A stretch of 64,000 nt of DNA from Iris pallida (GCA_029216955.1 JANAVB010015600.1:30226374-30290373); one strand, 5' to 3'. Positions 11,950-26,443 are shown, numbered from the stretch's first letter. Numbers and translations: made by a program. Notes: generated from the letters alone by a model not told the origin.

Positions 11950-13060
11950 TTAATCTCCTCGCATCCGACACCCCGGACACATCCAAATTCCTAAACCTAA
12001 CCCAATTTCTGAATTCGTGTCGGCATCCCGACACAGACCGTGTAAGCCCTGTCCGACCCCTGCCACCATCCCAGCATCACCTCCTCGTCTCCTCGGTCTA
12101 CCACAACACCACTCTCGATCGCCACCATTGCCACTATCTCCCTTCACTGCCTTCGTAACCCTCGACATCCCGCCCGAGTCGTCAGTAACCTGCTCCACCA
12201 CCACTGGCCATCCCGACATCACCCTAATCACCACAACAACTTTCGACACTGCCGCCTCCGCCACGAAAGCCATCCCGACTCGAATCACCAGCACCGCATC
12301 CACCATATCGTCCCCGACATCACCACCACAACCTCCTGGCCATCACCACCACCTCTTCCTCTCTACCATCGTCACCACCACTGCCAAAATCTGCCACCAT
12401 TGCTCGTCATCCCCCGTAGCACCCAATACCATAGCCACTGCCACCACCGACGTAGCTACCACCACCATCACCCTCACAGAAGAAGAAGAAGAAGAAGAGG
12501 AAGACCCTAACCTGAGTCGTCGCTCGCCTCGAGTCTGTCGTCGCTCGCCTCGAGTCCGTCGACACCGGATTTACCCCACCGCCCGTTCGATTTTCCGTTC
12601 TCCACGCCCGAGCGAGTATAGCGCTACGCCGCGGCGACCGCGAGCACCGATCGCCCGCCGCTCGAGAACCCCAGCGCTGCACGCCACTTCATCTCCTCCG
12701 CCACCTTGCCTGTTCCCGGAGTAGCGTCAGCCCCTTCGCTTCCCCAGATCTAGGGAGCCGTGCCACCGCGTTCTCCGCCACCAATCCCCTTGAACAGCCG
12801 TGCTTTTCGGCCTCTTTACCGACGAGCCTCGTCGTCGTCGTGCCGGAGTTCCTCAGCAGCCCTCCGCTCCTCCAGATCTAAGGACCCGTGCTCCGCCCGC
12901 ACCCGGCCTCAGCCGCGACGCCGCCCGCGGAGACCTCCGCCGACCCGATGAGTTCTCTCTCCCCTCACTCTTACCTTTCTTTCGATTCCCCTCTCTCACT
13001 CCACCGCTTTCCTCTCTCTCCACTCCCTTCTTTCTTTCATCCTTATTTTTTTATTAAGAA
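11950..13060 (+). other. GC-rich leader segment of LTR A, not a supported gene
   Basis: A sharp GC-rich island in an AT-rich LTR, rich in CCACC/CCGCC and CTCTCC words. Long open frames of Pro/Ser/Thr/Arg/His-rich low-complexity protein occur, but the matching segment of the right LTR (28600-29250) and of element B (18890-19780, 25122-26010) keeps no common frame, so I read it as transcribed non-coding leader. It ends in CT repeats. The position matching donor GTGAGT of the right LTR (29211) reads ATGAGT here (12948-12953). Confidence 0.6.
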
Positions 13061-13081
13061 GGACAGCACATAGCCGTCAGT

Positions 13082-13091
13082 GTATTATTAG

Positions 13092-13145
<54 letters not shown>

Positions 13146-13146
13146 C
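13082..13146 (+). repeat. (ATT)n microsatellite in LTR A
   Basis: TTA/ATT triplet run following the GC-rich leader; the same tract is present in the right LTR (about 29350-29412) and a more degenerate version in both LTRs of B and on the minus strand in LTR C. It is thus an ancestral part of this LTR family. Confidence 0.9.
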
Positions 13147-13415
13147 ACTGTTAAAAAAAATAGAATGACAAAATATCTGTATATATTTAGAAATATTATT
13201 ATTATTGTTATTATTGAAAATTTTGCTAATGGCTAATTACTAATATTATTTACAAAGTAATTATTTATCTTATAAATATATATATACGTATTTATAAAAT
13301 AAACTGGGGTTTTTAAAGTAATAATTTGGGCTCAATAAATAATTTGGGGAATGGACATTTTATATGATATGATTTTCATTTATAAAATAAATAATTTCAA
13401 AAATAAATTCTAAGT

Positions 13416-13541
<126 letters not shown>

Positions 13542-14099
13542 ATCTTTATTATGAAAATCTTTTTACAAAATCAATTCTCTATTATGATTTTAAAATATTT
13601 TATATTAAGTTTGAAATAAAGTAAATATTTTGTTTATAATTTATAAAATATTTTGTAGAAATTTTCTAAGATATATGTACTTCCATTTAAAGGAATAAAT
13701 CTCCTAAGTCAATCTTCTGTAGATTAATTATCTTTGACCATGACTAATCTTGCCTCCTTACTTCCTCGCGAACTCGGATCCTTTCGCAACGACCAAGGCT
13801 ATTGGACTATTCGAGACATGGCAGAACATCACATCTCACCAGACAACACACCAGGCAAGATACCTTGCCACCTTTACTGCTTTCATTAGTTACTTTTATT
13901 TATGCAATTATTGTATATTTTCTGAACTTTATTTTTAGTTATTTATTTTCTTGCATTGGACCTAGAGTTAAGGGACTACCGTCAAATTTAGTGTGTCTCA
14001 TTAACTTGGCACGATTTTACACGAGTTATGTGTGAGAGTTATGAGTATCATATAGAGGTCACTTGCGTGTTGGTTGATCCCCCATGCGCATGCATAGGA

Positions 14100-14140
14100 A
14101 TAACTGTCAATAGATGCATGTTAGAAGACTTGACAGTTAT
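14100..14140 (+). other. Conserved LTR hairpin H1, copy in A 5' LTR
   Basis: Perfect 11-bp inverted repeat: ATAACTGTCAA (14100-14110) and TTGACAGTTAT (14130-14140) with a 19-base loop containing GCATGTTAG. The same stem is in both LTRs of B and the right LTR of A; LTR C has a compensated variant. Confidence 0.8.
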
Positions 14141-14490
14141 CAGGTGTAACCCGTGTTGTAGAAGCGACACGTGTTGGTACGTCGTGGTTACGTCGCATGT
14201 ATAGTATCTTTGGAGGGGAGGGGACAGCTACTAGCGTAGGGGCTACATTTACTTTTATACACATTTGGAAGATAGTGTCTCGGATGAGCGCTACGTGTTA
14301 TTGGACTGATAGTGTCTCGGATGAGCACTACTTGTTGGCCACTCTTTATTACTTGCTTGTGCAAATCTGTTACAGCTCCTGCGTAGAACATTGTCCTCAA
14401 AATACATATCACTTAGATGGTTAGGTACCCTATTGTGTTGTAGTTTACAGTATTTATTTATGCAGTTATAATGGCATGTTCTTCCTGTAT

Positions 14491-14530
14491 CTTGTTACGT
14501 CCCTCTGAGGACCTGGTTATCTCTCCAGGT
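14491..14530 (+). other. Conserved LTR block H2 with hairpin ACCTGG...CCAGGT
   Basis: CTTGTTACGTCCCTCTGAGG is followed by ACCTGG, an 8-base loop and CCAGGT, a perfect 6-bp stem. Nearly identical blocks lie at 21132-21171 (B 5' LTR), 27415-27454 (B 3' LTR), 30467-30506 (A 3' LTR) and, on the minus strand, 60398-60437 (LTR C). Directly downstream all five have a splice-acceptor-like TTTnCAG/GT (here CAG at 14552-14554). Such conservation in otherwise diverged LTRs suggests a functional site. Confidence 0.75.
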
Positions 14531-14888
14531 ATGTGCTTTCATGATTTACTGCAGGTATTCTAGCCAAGAGGGTGGTCTTCTCTATTCCTTCGAAGATGAT
14601 CGCTCTTGGTTCATCTTGATATTTTTGTGGGTCATTTTCTTGTATACTTTCTCTCATTTTGATAGTTGGTAGTGGACTTTGTCTCCGCCCAACGATTGTG
14701 CCATAAATATACGTTGACTTTATACTATTATTCTTTTCATTGTGGATGAGATTTAGTTTATCTTGGATTACTACATTATACAGCTTATGTATACATATGA
14801 GTCTTTATATATTGGAGTAGACTTCGTATGTATGTAGTTGGCATGGATACGTACCTATCCCTAAGTATTTTGGGACTGGAGCATTATA

Positions 14889-17800
14889 TGTTTTTGTGGT
14901 GGCCCATGCAGGTCAAGTTTATCATTTTGGTTACATGACTGTACCAAACATGCCTGTTATATAGGATAAGAGTATAGGATCTCATCCACCTGCTTGACCC
15001 TCTTCCTTGACTAAATTTTTGAATCACTTGGTCAACATCATTGATCTACATCTTGCTTGAGCTCTTCCTACCGTAATCCTTATTCCCACACTTGATAGGA
15101 AGATGACTAAACTAATATATGCTCATAGGTCAACCACATGGCTAGAAGGATTATATTGACAACTAGTATGCATTGAGATCCTATTTGAGTTATAAAGATA
15201 TGAGGATAAGAGGGACCATATTTTCAAGTAATATGAACTTAGGGATTTGTTAATTCCAAGTTGGGTAGTAGCAACATTAATAACTTCGAAGGATTGTTAG
15301 AATTTTATCTACAAAATGATAGTGGAATCTATATGCAATTGAGAAAGAAAATTGAATTGATTTTTGAGTTTGATTTTGAAGGTCTTTGAAAAATATTTAT
15401 GATTCCGTGAATTATAGCTATACATCCTTGAAGAGATATAAAGATAGTTGAGAAGAAAAAATTATTTTGCTGTAAGATTTATGAGAGTTATTGATAAAGC
15501 TTGGTAAACTCCTAAGGTTTTAAATTGGGTTGTATGGTTCACAATTAATAAGTTCATGAAATTTTCAATTTCAAGTTTGAAGTAATGATATTAAAATTTT
15601 GGTTTAAAATATTTGGAAGAAATGGAAACGATTGTTGAGGAAAATTTTAAATTTAAAATCGTGTCATTTGATTGAGGATTTACAAATCTATTTAGATTTT
15701 AGGATTAAAAAGTTGTGATTATGGATATCAAATCTTGGAAAAAAAATTTAGTAACGTGATGAAAGTTCACTTGGAGATTATGGAAGGGATTAAACTTTTA
15801 ATCATGATTAAATTAGACAGCTTGGAGTGAATACAACTTATGGTTGTTCATTTTGGAAAACTTATTTAGAAACTTTTGAAGGAAACTTGAGTTTTAAATT
15901 TTAATGATAGGCCACCAAGATAAACCTAATGGGTTAGAAGGATTCCACGCTAATTGCCATATCCCTCATGGCCATGATAGTAGCATATACACAAGTGTTG
16001 TTAGTCATCTACAAAATCATGTGGTTATATTTCAATCTTGAATCACTCGACATTCCCTCAAATCTAGATTTTATCGTGACTTTCTAACCATTTGAAACTT
16101 GAGAAATGATTAGATTGTTCCTTAATCATACTCCATCTAAGTGGCTATATATCTTTAGAAACTGTATTTCTAACTTATTTTACCTTGATTTACTAGAATC
16201 TGAATTATTATTATTTTATGCTTTAGCTTGGTCATTTATTTTGTGCGTTGATCATTATCTCATGAACTCCCACTTTCTATTTTAAATTCTTTTGTGTCCT
16301 TACCGTGACTTGGATATTTGGAGCACAACACTAGATTTTTCCATCCAACAAATTCCATATGTAAGACGTAGGCGACTCCACCTTCATGTAGATATATCAT
16401 GTGCCACTAAAACACGTCTCCTTGTATTCTATTTTTATGATATGACTTTTGGGCCAAAAAGACTAAACTGTAACCTTTACCGTAATATCGATATATTTAT
16501 CGACCATGGATCTCGACTCAATTCCTTCAACCCGATATATGGTTATGTTTTACTTAATTCCTTAAATGCTTAGCATGTGCTTATTGTTAACCAGTGCCTT
16601 TTATTTTTGTGCATTATCTTAAATTGCTTAGGCCCATAAATTTTATTTTCGTGCAATAATTAGTATTTATTATCCAAACCCTATCACGACCATTGAGCCT
16701 AACCAATACTTTCTTATAAATCATTTTGATTTTCTCTTCGAAAATTTTTATTTTGCTCTGCTATTATTCATGCAACCTTGCTTTTGTGATTCCTTGGGCT
16801 TAGATAAAGATTTGATCATGACACCCTTTGGTTAGGCATGGGCTAGATTGGAAGGCATCATAATGGAGATTAGTGGCATAATCAAGTAAAATGATACGTG
16901 ATTATGAGACATTAGTTAAATGTGCTATTTGATTAAGAGGTATGATATTATCTTTTGGGAAGATCAAAGAGTTTGACTTTTTAACTTAATTGAAATTTCA
17001 AAGGGAATTAAAGCTTGAGGAAACATGCATGTTTATGTTGGGAAAAAAAAAAGGAGGTTAGAGATTCACCTAGTATTTACTTTTGAGGCGATTATGAACG
17101 ATAAAGGCTATTGAAAAAAATGTATAGGGAATATAAACTTGGAGATAGAATTTTGAAAATCTTTTTTTTGATGATTTAAGATTTGACCTTTCTATGATGG
17201 TTATGAATACAACTTTCGTGATAAAGATGGAAGTGAATTTTAAATTGATTGAAGGACTATTATGAAGGACAAAATTTGATTTGAGAAAAAAAAAGTGATT
17301 TTATGGATTATAAAATTTGAAGAGACTGTATAAAGTTACTATCGATAAGATGATTCGAGATATGACGATGAAATTATGAATCAAGAGTATCGAGCTAGTA
17401 AATTTTTGAGATTAGAAAATTGTTGTATTTTATGAGCTTGCATGTCTTGGATAAATGATAGTCATTTTTAATTTAGACAATGATTGGGATGCCATGAGAT
17501 ATCTCCTAAACTATACCAAATTTTTTATCTAGATTATTGTTGTTCAAATTGCTTGCTGGATTCCGTTTTCGAATCGTCGCGTAAACTCCTTATTGATAAA
17601 TTCTCGTGCCTATGATTTTACCATCTTGACTAATAGTTCTATTTTAATCTAGTTTTGCAAGCTCATTGATTTATCGAGCTTGTTCATGACTTATGTTATT
17701 AAGCGCGCTCACTAACATGTTGTCTAATCAGAACCGGCGCATAATGGTCTGATTAACCAAGTACACTTTGGTTCATTTTTACCTACTGTTCTACGTAGAT

Positions 17801-18160
17801 GGGACATAATTAAAACTTGGCCTCTAGAATTCTATCCACGACTGCCTTGACAATTCTTTTGAGGTTATTCAGTCGTCTTTGAACCACGTATTCGTAATAT
17901 CGTCTCTGAACTCTTTATTGCTTTCGCCTTCACCTACTTTGGAAAAACGAAGACACTTATACTAGAATTCCCTCTAGCCTACCTATCACTTATGACCCTT
18001 GTCATCCAATGTGACTACATCTTCGTCTTAAACTCCTCGTCCTTTCCTCGGCCTACATTCATATTCACCACTCAAGTTAGGAGTGAATCATTCTCGTAAT
18101 CGTGCACTCAACCCTACCTATTCCTAAATTTCATGGACGAAATTCTTATAAGTTGGGTAG
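14889..18160 (+). other. Element A internal region, non-coding
   Basis: About 3.3 kb with no gag, protease, RT, RNase H or integrase motif in any frame that I can see. It opens with GTGGTGGCCCATGCAGGTCA (from about 14895), shared with element B, and lacks the usual initiator-methionine PBS (TGGTATCAGAGC). Scattered stretches match B's interior (for example CTAGATTTTATCGTGACTTT near 16065). It ends with GGACGAAATTCTTATAAG and GGGTAG just before the point where B is inserted. 18161-18165 (GATGT) is B's target duplication. Confidence 0.7.
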
Positions 18161-18817
18161 GATGTTGTAAAACCTCTAAATTTTTATTGTATTTTTTTAA
18201 AATTTTTGGTACTGATTTAAAATTTTGTATTGTATGTCGCATAGTCGTATTGTACGTCACATGCGAAATTTTGATTTTCGAAATTGCTCGACGAGTGCGA
18301 ATATGTGCGAGCGTACATATTTTTTTTAAAAACATTTTTTCTATTTGTATCATTTCAAAATAATATATATAATAATTATTTCTAGCTATCGTATCAAAAT
18401 TTTCAAGTTTTTATTTTTTTATAAAAAGCCTTTGGTTTATACAGTTATTAATAGTAAATAATATTCTTTGTACATACATATATATTTCATAAATATTTTA
18501 TTATTTTATTTTTTAATAATATTTATTATTTTCGAAATTAATATTATAGGGATTTTTGGAAAATATATTTCTGAATTATTATGGCGTTAAATCTTGATTC
18601 GACTCTATGGATTTATTTAAATAGTTAAAATAATAATAATATCTATATTTTGAAATTGATTTACCTTATCTAATTTTAAGCTAAATGTTGGAATTTAATT
18701 GGATTTAAATTGTATTTAGATTTGGATTGGATTTGCATTTAAATTATTAAATAGCAAAATATCCATTTATGGGTTTAAATACTCCTAATTATTATCCAAT
18801 TGGGAATTCCCACATCC

Positions 18818-18826
18818 TATAAATTG
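18818..18826 (+). promoter_or_regulatory. LTR TATA box, element B 5' LTR
   Basis: CTATAAATT preceded by CCAAT about 20 bp upstream. The right LTR has CTATAAATAG at the same place (25049-25058), a stronger match to the plant consensus. Confidence 0.65.
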
Positions 18827-20747
18827 GCCGGTACTCCTCGAAATTTTTTTTATCATTCGCCAATTCTCCACAAATAATTCTCAACCCCCGTGCACCGTGT
18901 CTGTGTTCCCTTCCCGTCTTATTCCATATTTTTTACACATACAATTTCAACCTCTCCGTGTCGGACACACCTCGACACATTCAAAAACCTAATCATTGTC
19001 CTAGTCTACAGATGCCTCCGGCCAACACCCAGCCCGTCTTCTCCACGACCTCCCGCAATCACTGCCACTATCATCCCAGCAACCACCCGCACCACCACCA
19101 TAATCCACGCCACACCACCATTAGCGCCACCACCGTGGTCATCGGAAAAGCCCCACCGCCACGAACAACCAGGATCTCCATCACCATTGCTATCAGTCAA
19201 GGCCACCCCGTTACCAACACCAACACCGTGCCAACACTCCACCGCCCCGGCCATCTCCGGCCAGCGGGCGCCCCCAAACCCAAACACCGGCAACAACGAC
19301 AAAGAAAAAGAAGAAGAAGAAGAAGAAGAACCTAACCCTAACCTTGGCTCTTCCAACGCCGGCCCACTCCTCGTCGTCTTCGCGAGATCAGGCCCATCCT
19401 CGTCGCCCCAGAACCCTCTCATGCAGTCGCGGCGATCCCGGCATCCGTACCAGCCGGTTGGGCGCTGCCCGACCCTCCCGGTGAACAGCCGCTTTCGCTG
19501 ACAGCTGCTGTGCCGTTCCCCTACGCCGACCGAGCCTCCGCCTCCACGTCGGGCGGCAGCCGCCAGTGGAAACCCTCTCGCCTCCGCCGACGCTCTCCCT
19601 TGTTGTGCCGGTCGGGAACCCCTATCCGCCCCTGTTGAGCAAACGCGCCGGCGCCACCGACCTCCTCCCGCTAGATCCGACCACCGGCGACCGCCCGGTA
19701 ATCCCCTCTTTCGAAAACCCCATTTTCCTTTTTCAACTCTCTTTCTCTCTCTCTCTCTTCTGTAAGTGGTAACTCTTTAATTCTTTTAAACGTATATATT
19801 ATGTATTATTTATTTATTATTATTATGATTATTATTATTATTATTATCATTATTAGTATATTTATTATTCTTATTCTTAATATTATTATTATTAGTATTA
19901 TGTTATTAATATTATTATTAATATTATGAAAGAGAGCTGTATTTTTTGGGATTTTTATTTAAAATTATTAAAATATCTAGTACTATTAATATGGTATTAC
20001 TGTTACTAATTAGTATTATTAGTAATTATTATTACTGATATTATAGTCATCATTATTATTATCATTATTTTTATTATTATTATTACTATACTATTATAAT
20101 TTTTATTGTATTTGAATATGACTTTTGCCTAAAAATATATATATATATAAACAAGTTTATGTTGTCTTCCTATTTAAACTTAAAAATATTTTGATCAAAT
20201 AAAAAGCGGTTCCAAATTATTACATAAATTTTTAAGTATTTATATAAGATATTTTCACTAGAAAATTTGTTAACCTAAAGCGATTTTTATATATTGCTAC
20301 TTACAAATATTTTAGGATAACAAAAATATAGTTTCAAACGTCATAACTATTTTATTTTTATTTTTATTTTATTTTTAATTAACCACGACTGATCCTTCGT
20401 TCTTATTTTCACGCAATACCGAACCCTCACATATCAACCCCGGCTATTGGACATAACAGCACTTGTTGGATCATTCCACCACACCAGGCGTAACACCAGG
20501 CAAGACACCTTGCCTTTACTGTTTAATTTTTCTGCTCAATATTATGCATGTTTTAGTTATTTTTTTAAATTATATGTAGATGCAAATTACTATATTTTAT
20601 ACAATTGGCTTAGAGTTAAGGGAATACCGTTAAATTTAGTGTGTTTCATTGACTTGTCACGATTGTACACGAGTTGTGTGTGAGAGTTGTGAGTATCATG
20701 TAGTGGTCACCTGTGTATTGGCTGATCACCCGTGCGCATGCATAGGA

Positions 20748-20788
20748 ATAACTGTCAATAGAGGCATGTTAGAAGACTTGACAGTTAT
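20748..20788 (+). other. Hairpin H1, copy in B 5' LTR
   Basis: ATAACTGTCAA (20748-20758) pairs with TTGACAGTTAT (20778-20788); loop contains GGCATGTTAG. Confidence 0.8.
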
Positions 20789-21513
20789 CTATTATAAACT
20801 CGTGTTGTGGAAACGACATGTGTTTGTGTGTCACGGTTACGACACACGTATAGTATCATTGGAGGGAGGGAACAGCTACTAGCGTAGGGGCTACTTTTAT
20901 TTTACACACATTTGGGAGATAGTGTCTCGGATGAGCGCTACGTGTTACCCGGCCGATAGTGTCTCGGATGAGCGCTACTTTTTGGCCACTCTTTATTACA
21001 TACTTGAGACAGCCCCTGCGTAGAACGTTGTCCTCTAAATTGAAATCCACATGGAATGGTTAGAAACCTTTACTCATGCATACTTTTCTGTTGAGCTTTA
21101 TTATTCAGTTTATTGGCATGATATTATGTGTCTTGTTACGTCCCTCTAAGGACCTGGTGATCTCTCCAGGTGTGTGTTTTCGTGATTTCTTACAGGTGCT
21201 CTAGCTAAGGCCATTCCTTCCTTCGTGATGACTGCTTTGGACTTGTCATTGCTTCGCTCGACCAATCACTTTATTTGTATATTTCATCTCTATTTAAATT
21301 AGTTGGTAGTGGACTTTGTCTCCGCCCAACTATTGTGTACATGACAAACTCAAAGTTGCTTTATATCATTATTTATCTTTGTGGATGAGATTTAGTATCT
21401 TGGCTTTCTACATTTACAGCTTATGTATATATACGAGTCGTATATTTACTCGTATGTATACAGCTGGCATGATACGTATCTAGTCCCAAGTATTTTGGGA
21501 CTGTGGCGTTACA

Positions 21514-24394
21514 TATTTTTGTGGTGGCCCATGCAGGTCAAGTTTGCCGTTTCGGTTACATGACTATTCCGTACAGGCCTGCAATATAGGATTAGAATCT
21601 AGAAATCTCATCCACCTACTTGACATCCTTTCTTGACTTCAAATTTTGAACTCTCGTTTGCCCTCCTTGAATTGCATCTTGCTTGACTCCTTCTACCGTA
21701 AATTCTTAGTTTCATGCTTAGTGACAATTAGAAAGATGACTACACTCGTATATGCTCATAGGTCAAACACATGGCTAGAAGGATTACCTTGACAATTAGT
21801 ATGCATTGAGGTCTTATTTATAAAAGCATTTATGTTTCCTAGAAATTTGATCTTAGGGATTAGATTATTCCAAGTTGGGTAGTAGTATATTACCGCCATC
21901 AAAAGGATAGTTTAAATTTTATTTTATATTTACAAGGTGGTATACACAAGGGGATAGCTAGATTGAGAAAACAAAAATTTTATGAATTTTGAAATTGTGA
22001 ATAGTTATGATTTATTAGGGATATAAAATCAATTTGGGAAATACCTTGAGTATTTATATTGTGACACTTGATTTACGGTTAAAGTTTGGATATCTCAAGA
22101 TTTTAAAGAGTTTAAATTATGATTTTGTAGATGACTAGAGAGACGAAAGTTTAGAAGGGAGAGAACTTGAGGTTTTAAAATTTGCGCGTACGAGTTATAA
22201 GTTTATTTAATTCTGAGTTGAAGAAATGATGGTAAAATACTTGGAGGATATGAAAGCGACTTTGAAGGAAAATTTAAATTTTAAATTGTGTCATATGATC
22301 TATGATTTAAAAGGTTAATTAGATTTCAAGTTTAAAGCCTTGATTATGGATATTTAAATTTCGGTAAAAAAAAGGAGAGATTTAATTTGAGTTACATGAT
22401 TTGCGATTGATGAAGTAGGCTAAGAGTTTATCTCGAGGTACATCTGAGAATTGAAAATTTTAAAAGTGATAGATTATTATGAAAAATTTAGTTGTGTCGT
22501 ATTAGATACGATGAAGGATTTTAGAATTTATTTAAAGGAAATTAAACTTTAAGTTATATTAAAATACTTGATGGAGTATCTTGAGATTTTACTTCGAAAC
22601 TGTTGAGGAACTTGAAATTTGAAATTAGATCATATATTGGTAGAGAACCAAGAAGCAAGCAAGTCACCCTAATGGGATACAAGTATTCCTCATTAATTGC
22701 CATGATAGTTGTATGTACTCGAGTGTAGTTAAGTCATCTGCCAAACTATGTGAATATATCTCAATCTTGACTTACTCGTCATTCCCTCAAACCTAGATTT
22801 TATCGTGACTTTCTCATACTCCATCTAAGTAGCTATCATATCTTTAGAAACTGGATTTCTAACTTATTTTATCTTGAATTATTCGAATCTGAATTATCTT
22901 TATTTCATGTTTTAACTTGGTCATTTACTTTGTGCGTTAATCGTTATCTCATGAACTCCCACTTTCTATTTAATCCTTTTGTGTGTCCTTTATCGTGACT
23001 TGGATATTTGAAGCACAACACTAGACTTTTTCATCCAATAAATCCCATATGCAAGACCTAGACGAACCCACCTTCATGTAGGTGCATCACGTGCCACTAA
23101 AACACTTCCCCTTGTATTCTATTTTCATGATATGACTTTGGGTCATAAGAGACTAAACTATAACCTTTACCATGAAACCAATATACTTTTTAACTATAGA
23201 TGAGACTCGACCTCGACTCAATTCTTTCCACCCGATGTGTAATGCTTGACTTGCGCTTTACCTTGATTGCTTGACCCATTGACCCCTTTACACTACTAGT
23301 TTAACTCTTGTAAGTTGGGTAGAATACCTCCCGACCTAACCAACCTTTTGTGGATCACATTGATAGGTTCACTTGGACCATAGAATTCAGTGGACCCTAA
23401 CTTATCTAGTCAACCAAGCCGACTGCATAGGCCCCAATTCTCGGGCGGAACTTAGATTTTATAAGATGTTGGACTAATTAATTTCTTTCATCATTACTCT
23501 TTACTTATTATTTTATCTACCTATGATGCTAAAATAGCTTAGTTTTGCAAGCGTATTCTTTATCAAGCTTGATCATGACATATGTTTAATGTGGGCGCCC
23601 ACTAATACATTGTCTAATCAGAACCGATGTATTATGGTCTGATCAACCATAGTGCACTTGGTTCGCTTTTTGTATATTGTTCAACGTGGATAGAGACATA
23701 GTTAAACTTGACCCTAGAGTCTCATCCGCGACTGCCTTGACAACTACTTGAAATTTTTCCATCATCTTTGAACCACGTATTCATATTCGATAATATCTTC
23801 TTCAAACTCATTATCATTCGCCTTTCGCCTATATTAGAAAGACAAACACTCATTCTTGACAGCCCTTTAGTTTTCCTATCACCTATAGCCACGTGTAGTT
23901 AGCCATTACCAACCCAAGGTTATATCCTCGTCTTTAAACTTTTCGCCCTATTCCCTGACCCTATATCTTCTATCGTGACGTTCAATTCGTTTGGAAACCT
24001 AAGAATGATTAGAAGCGTTTCTTAATTCGTACCCCAACCTGGATTACTACTATACAATCTTCTCTAAGGAACCATGTCCCCAAGATCTCCAAATTATTAT
24101 TTTGAATCCTTGTTCTTTATTTCGTGTCTTGTCTTGATTTGTTTAAAGACAAAATCTATTAGCTTTCAATAAATTAGTAATCTTCATATAGTATCCAAGG
24201 CATGGTCGTAATCTAGTTTCCAAAGTTATCTAAACCGCGATTTTCTAAGCTTATCTATTTTGTTGTCCGTCCCTTGCTTGTACAAATATTTGTTCGTGTT
24301 TTTCTTATGCAAAATCCTTCTATCCCCTCAAACTTACCTTCCTAGTTATTCCTAAAATTTCGAGGACGAAATTCTTATAAGTTGGGTAGGATGT
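21514..24394 (+). other. Element B internal region, non-coding
   Basis: 2.9 kb without a supported gene. It opens TATTTTTGTGGTGGCCCATG and ends with the chromovirus-like AATTTCGAGGACGAAATT (about 24357-24373) and GGGTAGGATGT before the right LTR. Middle parts (about 22680-23100) align by eye with 15910-16450 of A's interior, so both descend from one non-coding master. No primer-binding site is obvious. Confidence 0.7.
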
Positions 24395-26370
24395 TGTAAA
24401 ACCCCTAAATTTCTACTGTATTTTTTTTAAAATTTTTGGTACTGATTTAAAATTTTGTATTATACGTCGCATAGTCGTATTGTACGTCACGCGCGAAATT
24501 TTGATTTTCGAAATTGCTCGACGAGTGCGAATATGTGCGACCGTACATGTTTTTTTTTAAAAAACATTTTTTCTATTTGTATCATTTCAAAATAATATAT
24601 ATAATAATTATTTCTAGCTATCGTATCAAAATTTTCAAGTTTATATTTTTTTTATAAAAAGCCTTTGGTTTATACAGTTATTAATAGTAAATAATATTCT
24701 TTGTACATACATATATATTTCATAAATATTTTATTTTTTTATTTTTTAATAATATTTTTTATTTTTGAAATTAATATTATAGGTATTTTTGGAAAATATA
24801 TTTCTGAATTATTATGGCGATTTAATTGATTCGATTCTATGGATTTATTTAAATAGTTAAAATAATAAAAATATCTATATTTTGAAATTGATTTACCTTA
24901 TCTAATTTTAAGCTAAATGTTGGAATTTAATTGGATTTAAATTGGATTTGGATTTGGATTGGATTTGGATTTAAATTATTAAATAGCGAATTATCCATTT
25001 TTGGGTTTAAATACTCCTAATTCTTATCCAATTGGGAATTCCCACATCCTATAAATAGGCAGGTACACCTCTAAATTTTTTTTATCATTCGCCAATTCTC
25101 CATAAATAATTCTCAACCCCCGTGCACCGTGTCCGTGTTCCCTTCCCGTCTTATTCCATATTTTTTTACACATACAATTTCAACCTCTCCGTGTCGGACA
25201 CACCCCGACACAATCAAAAACCAAATCCTAGTCATAGTCTACAGATGCCTCCGGCCAACACCCAGCCCGTCTCCTCCACGACCTCCCGCAATCACTGCCA
25301 CCATCATCCCAGCAACCACCCGCACCACCACCATAATCTACGCCACACCACCATTAGCGCCACTACCGTGGTCATTGGAAAAGCCCCACCGCCACGAACA
25401 ACCAAGATCTCTATCACCATTGCTATCAGTCAAGGCCACCCCGTTACTAACACCAACACCGTGCCAACACTCCACCGCCCCGGACATCTCCGGCCAGCGG
25501 GCGCCCCCAAACCCAAACACCGGCATCAACGACAAGAAAAAAAAAGAAGAAGAAGAACCTAACCCTAACCTTGGCTCTTCCAGCGCCGGCCCACTCCTCG
25601 TCGTGTTCGCCGATCTCGTCATCTTCGCGAGATCAGGCCCATCCTCGCCACACCAGAACCCTCTCATGCAGTCGCGGTGATCCCGGCGTCCGCACCAGCC
25701 GATTGGGCGCTGCCCGACCCTCCCGGCGAACAGCCGCTTCCGCTGACAGCAGCTGCGCCGTTCCCCTTCGCCGATCGAGCCTCCGCCTCCACGTCGGGCG
25801 GCAGCCGCCGGTGGAAACCCTCTCGCCTCCGCCGATGCTCTCCCTTGCAGTGCCGGCCAGGAACCCTCATCTGCCCCCTGTTGAGCAAACGCGCCGGCGC
25901 CACCGACCTCCCCCCGCTCGATCCGACCACCGGCGACCGCCCGGTAATCCCCTCTTTCGAAAACCCCCTTTTCCTTTTTCAACTCTCTCTCTCTCTCTTC
26001 TGTAAGTGGTAACTCTTTAGTTCTTTTAAATGTATATATTATGTATTATTTATTTATTATTATTATGATTATTATTATTATTATTATCATTATTAGTATA
26101 TTTATTATTCTTATTCTTAATATTATTATTATTATTAGTATTATGTTATTAATATTATTATTAATATTATGAAAGAGAGCTGTAGTTTTTGGGATTTTTA
26201 TTTAAAATTATTAAAATATCTAGTACTATTAATATGGTATTACTGTTACTAATTAGTGTTATTAGTAATTATTATTACTGATATTATAGTCATCATTATT
26301 ATTATCATTATTTTTATTATTATTATTACTATACTATTATAATTTTTATTGTATTTGAATATGACTTTTG

Positions 26371-26373
<3 letters not shown>

Positions 26374-26440
<67 letters not shown>
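26374..26440 (+). repeat. (AT)n microsatellite expanded in B 3' LTR
   Basis: About 65 bp of AT repeat; the 5' LTR has only about 14 bp at the matching place (about 20136-20150). The expansion or contraction happened after insertion, because both LTRs are copied from one template. Confidence 0.9.

Positions 26441-26443
<3 letters not shown>

Larger units (their letters stand above)
18166..21513 (+). repeat. Element B 5' LTR (3.35 kb)
   Basis: Modules in order: CCAAT box (about 18797) and TATA box (18818-18826), GC-rich leader (about 18890-19760) ending in CT repeats and a donor-like GTAAGT (19762-19767), degenerate ATT/TTA tract (19800-20100), hairpin H1 (20748-20788), duplicated GATAGTGTCTCGGATGAGCG (about 20919-20975), block H2 (21132-21171), acceptor-like ACAG (21192-21195). 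It differs from the right LTR mainly by transitions and by a short versus long AT tract. Confidence 0.85.

Noticed and set aside
11950..12306. Minus-strand Gly/Val-rich ORFs opposite the GC-rich leaders
   Set aside because: Shadow frames of GC-rich repeats.
12017..13073. Long Pro/Ser/Thr/Arg/His-rich ORFs in the GC-rich part of LTR A (235, 85, 63 aa)
   Set aside because: Low complexity driven by CCACC/CCGCC repeats; the right LTR and both LTRs of B do not keep the same frames.
18890..19501. 203-aa and overlapping ORFs in LTR B (also 25122-26012 in the right copy)
   Set aside because: Different frames are open in the two LTR copies; no domain; best read as non-coding leader.
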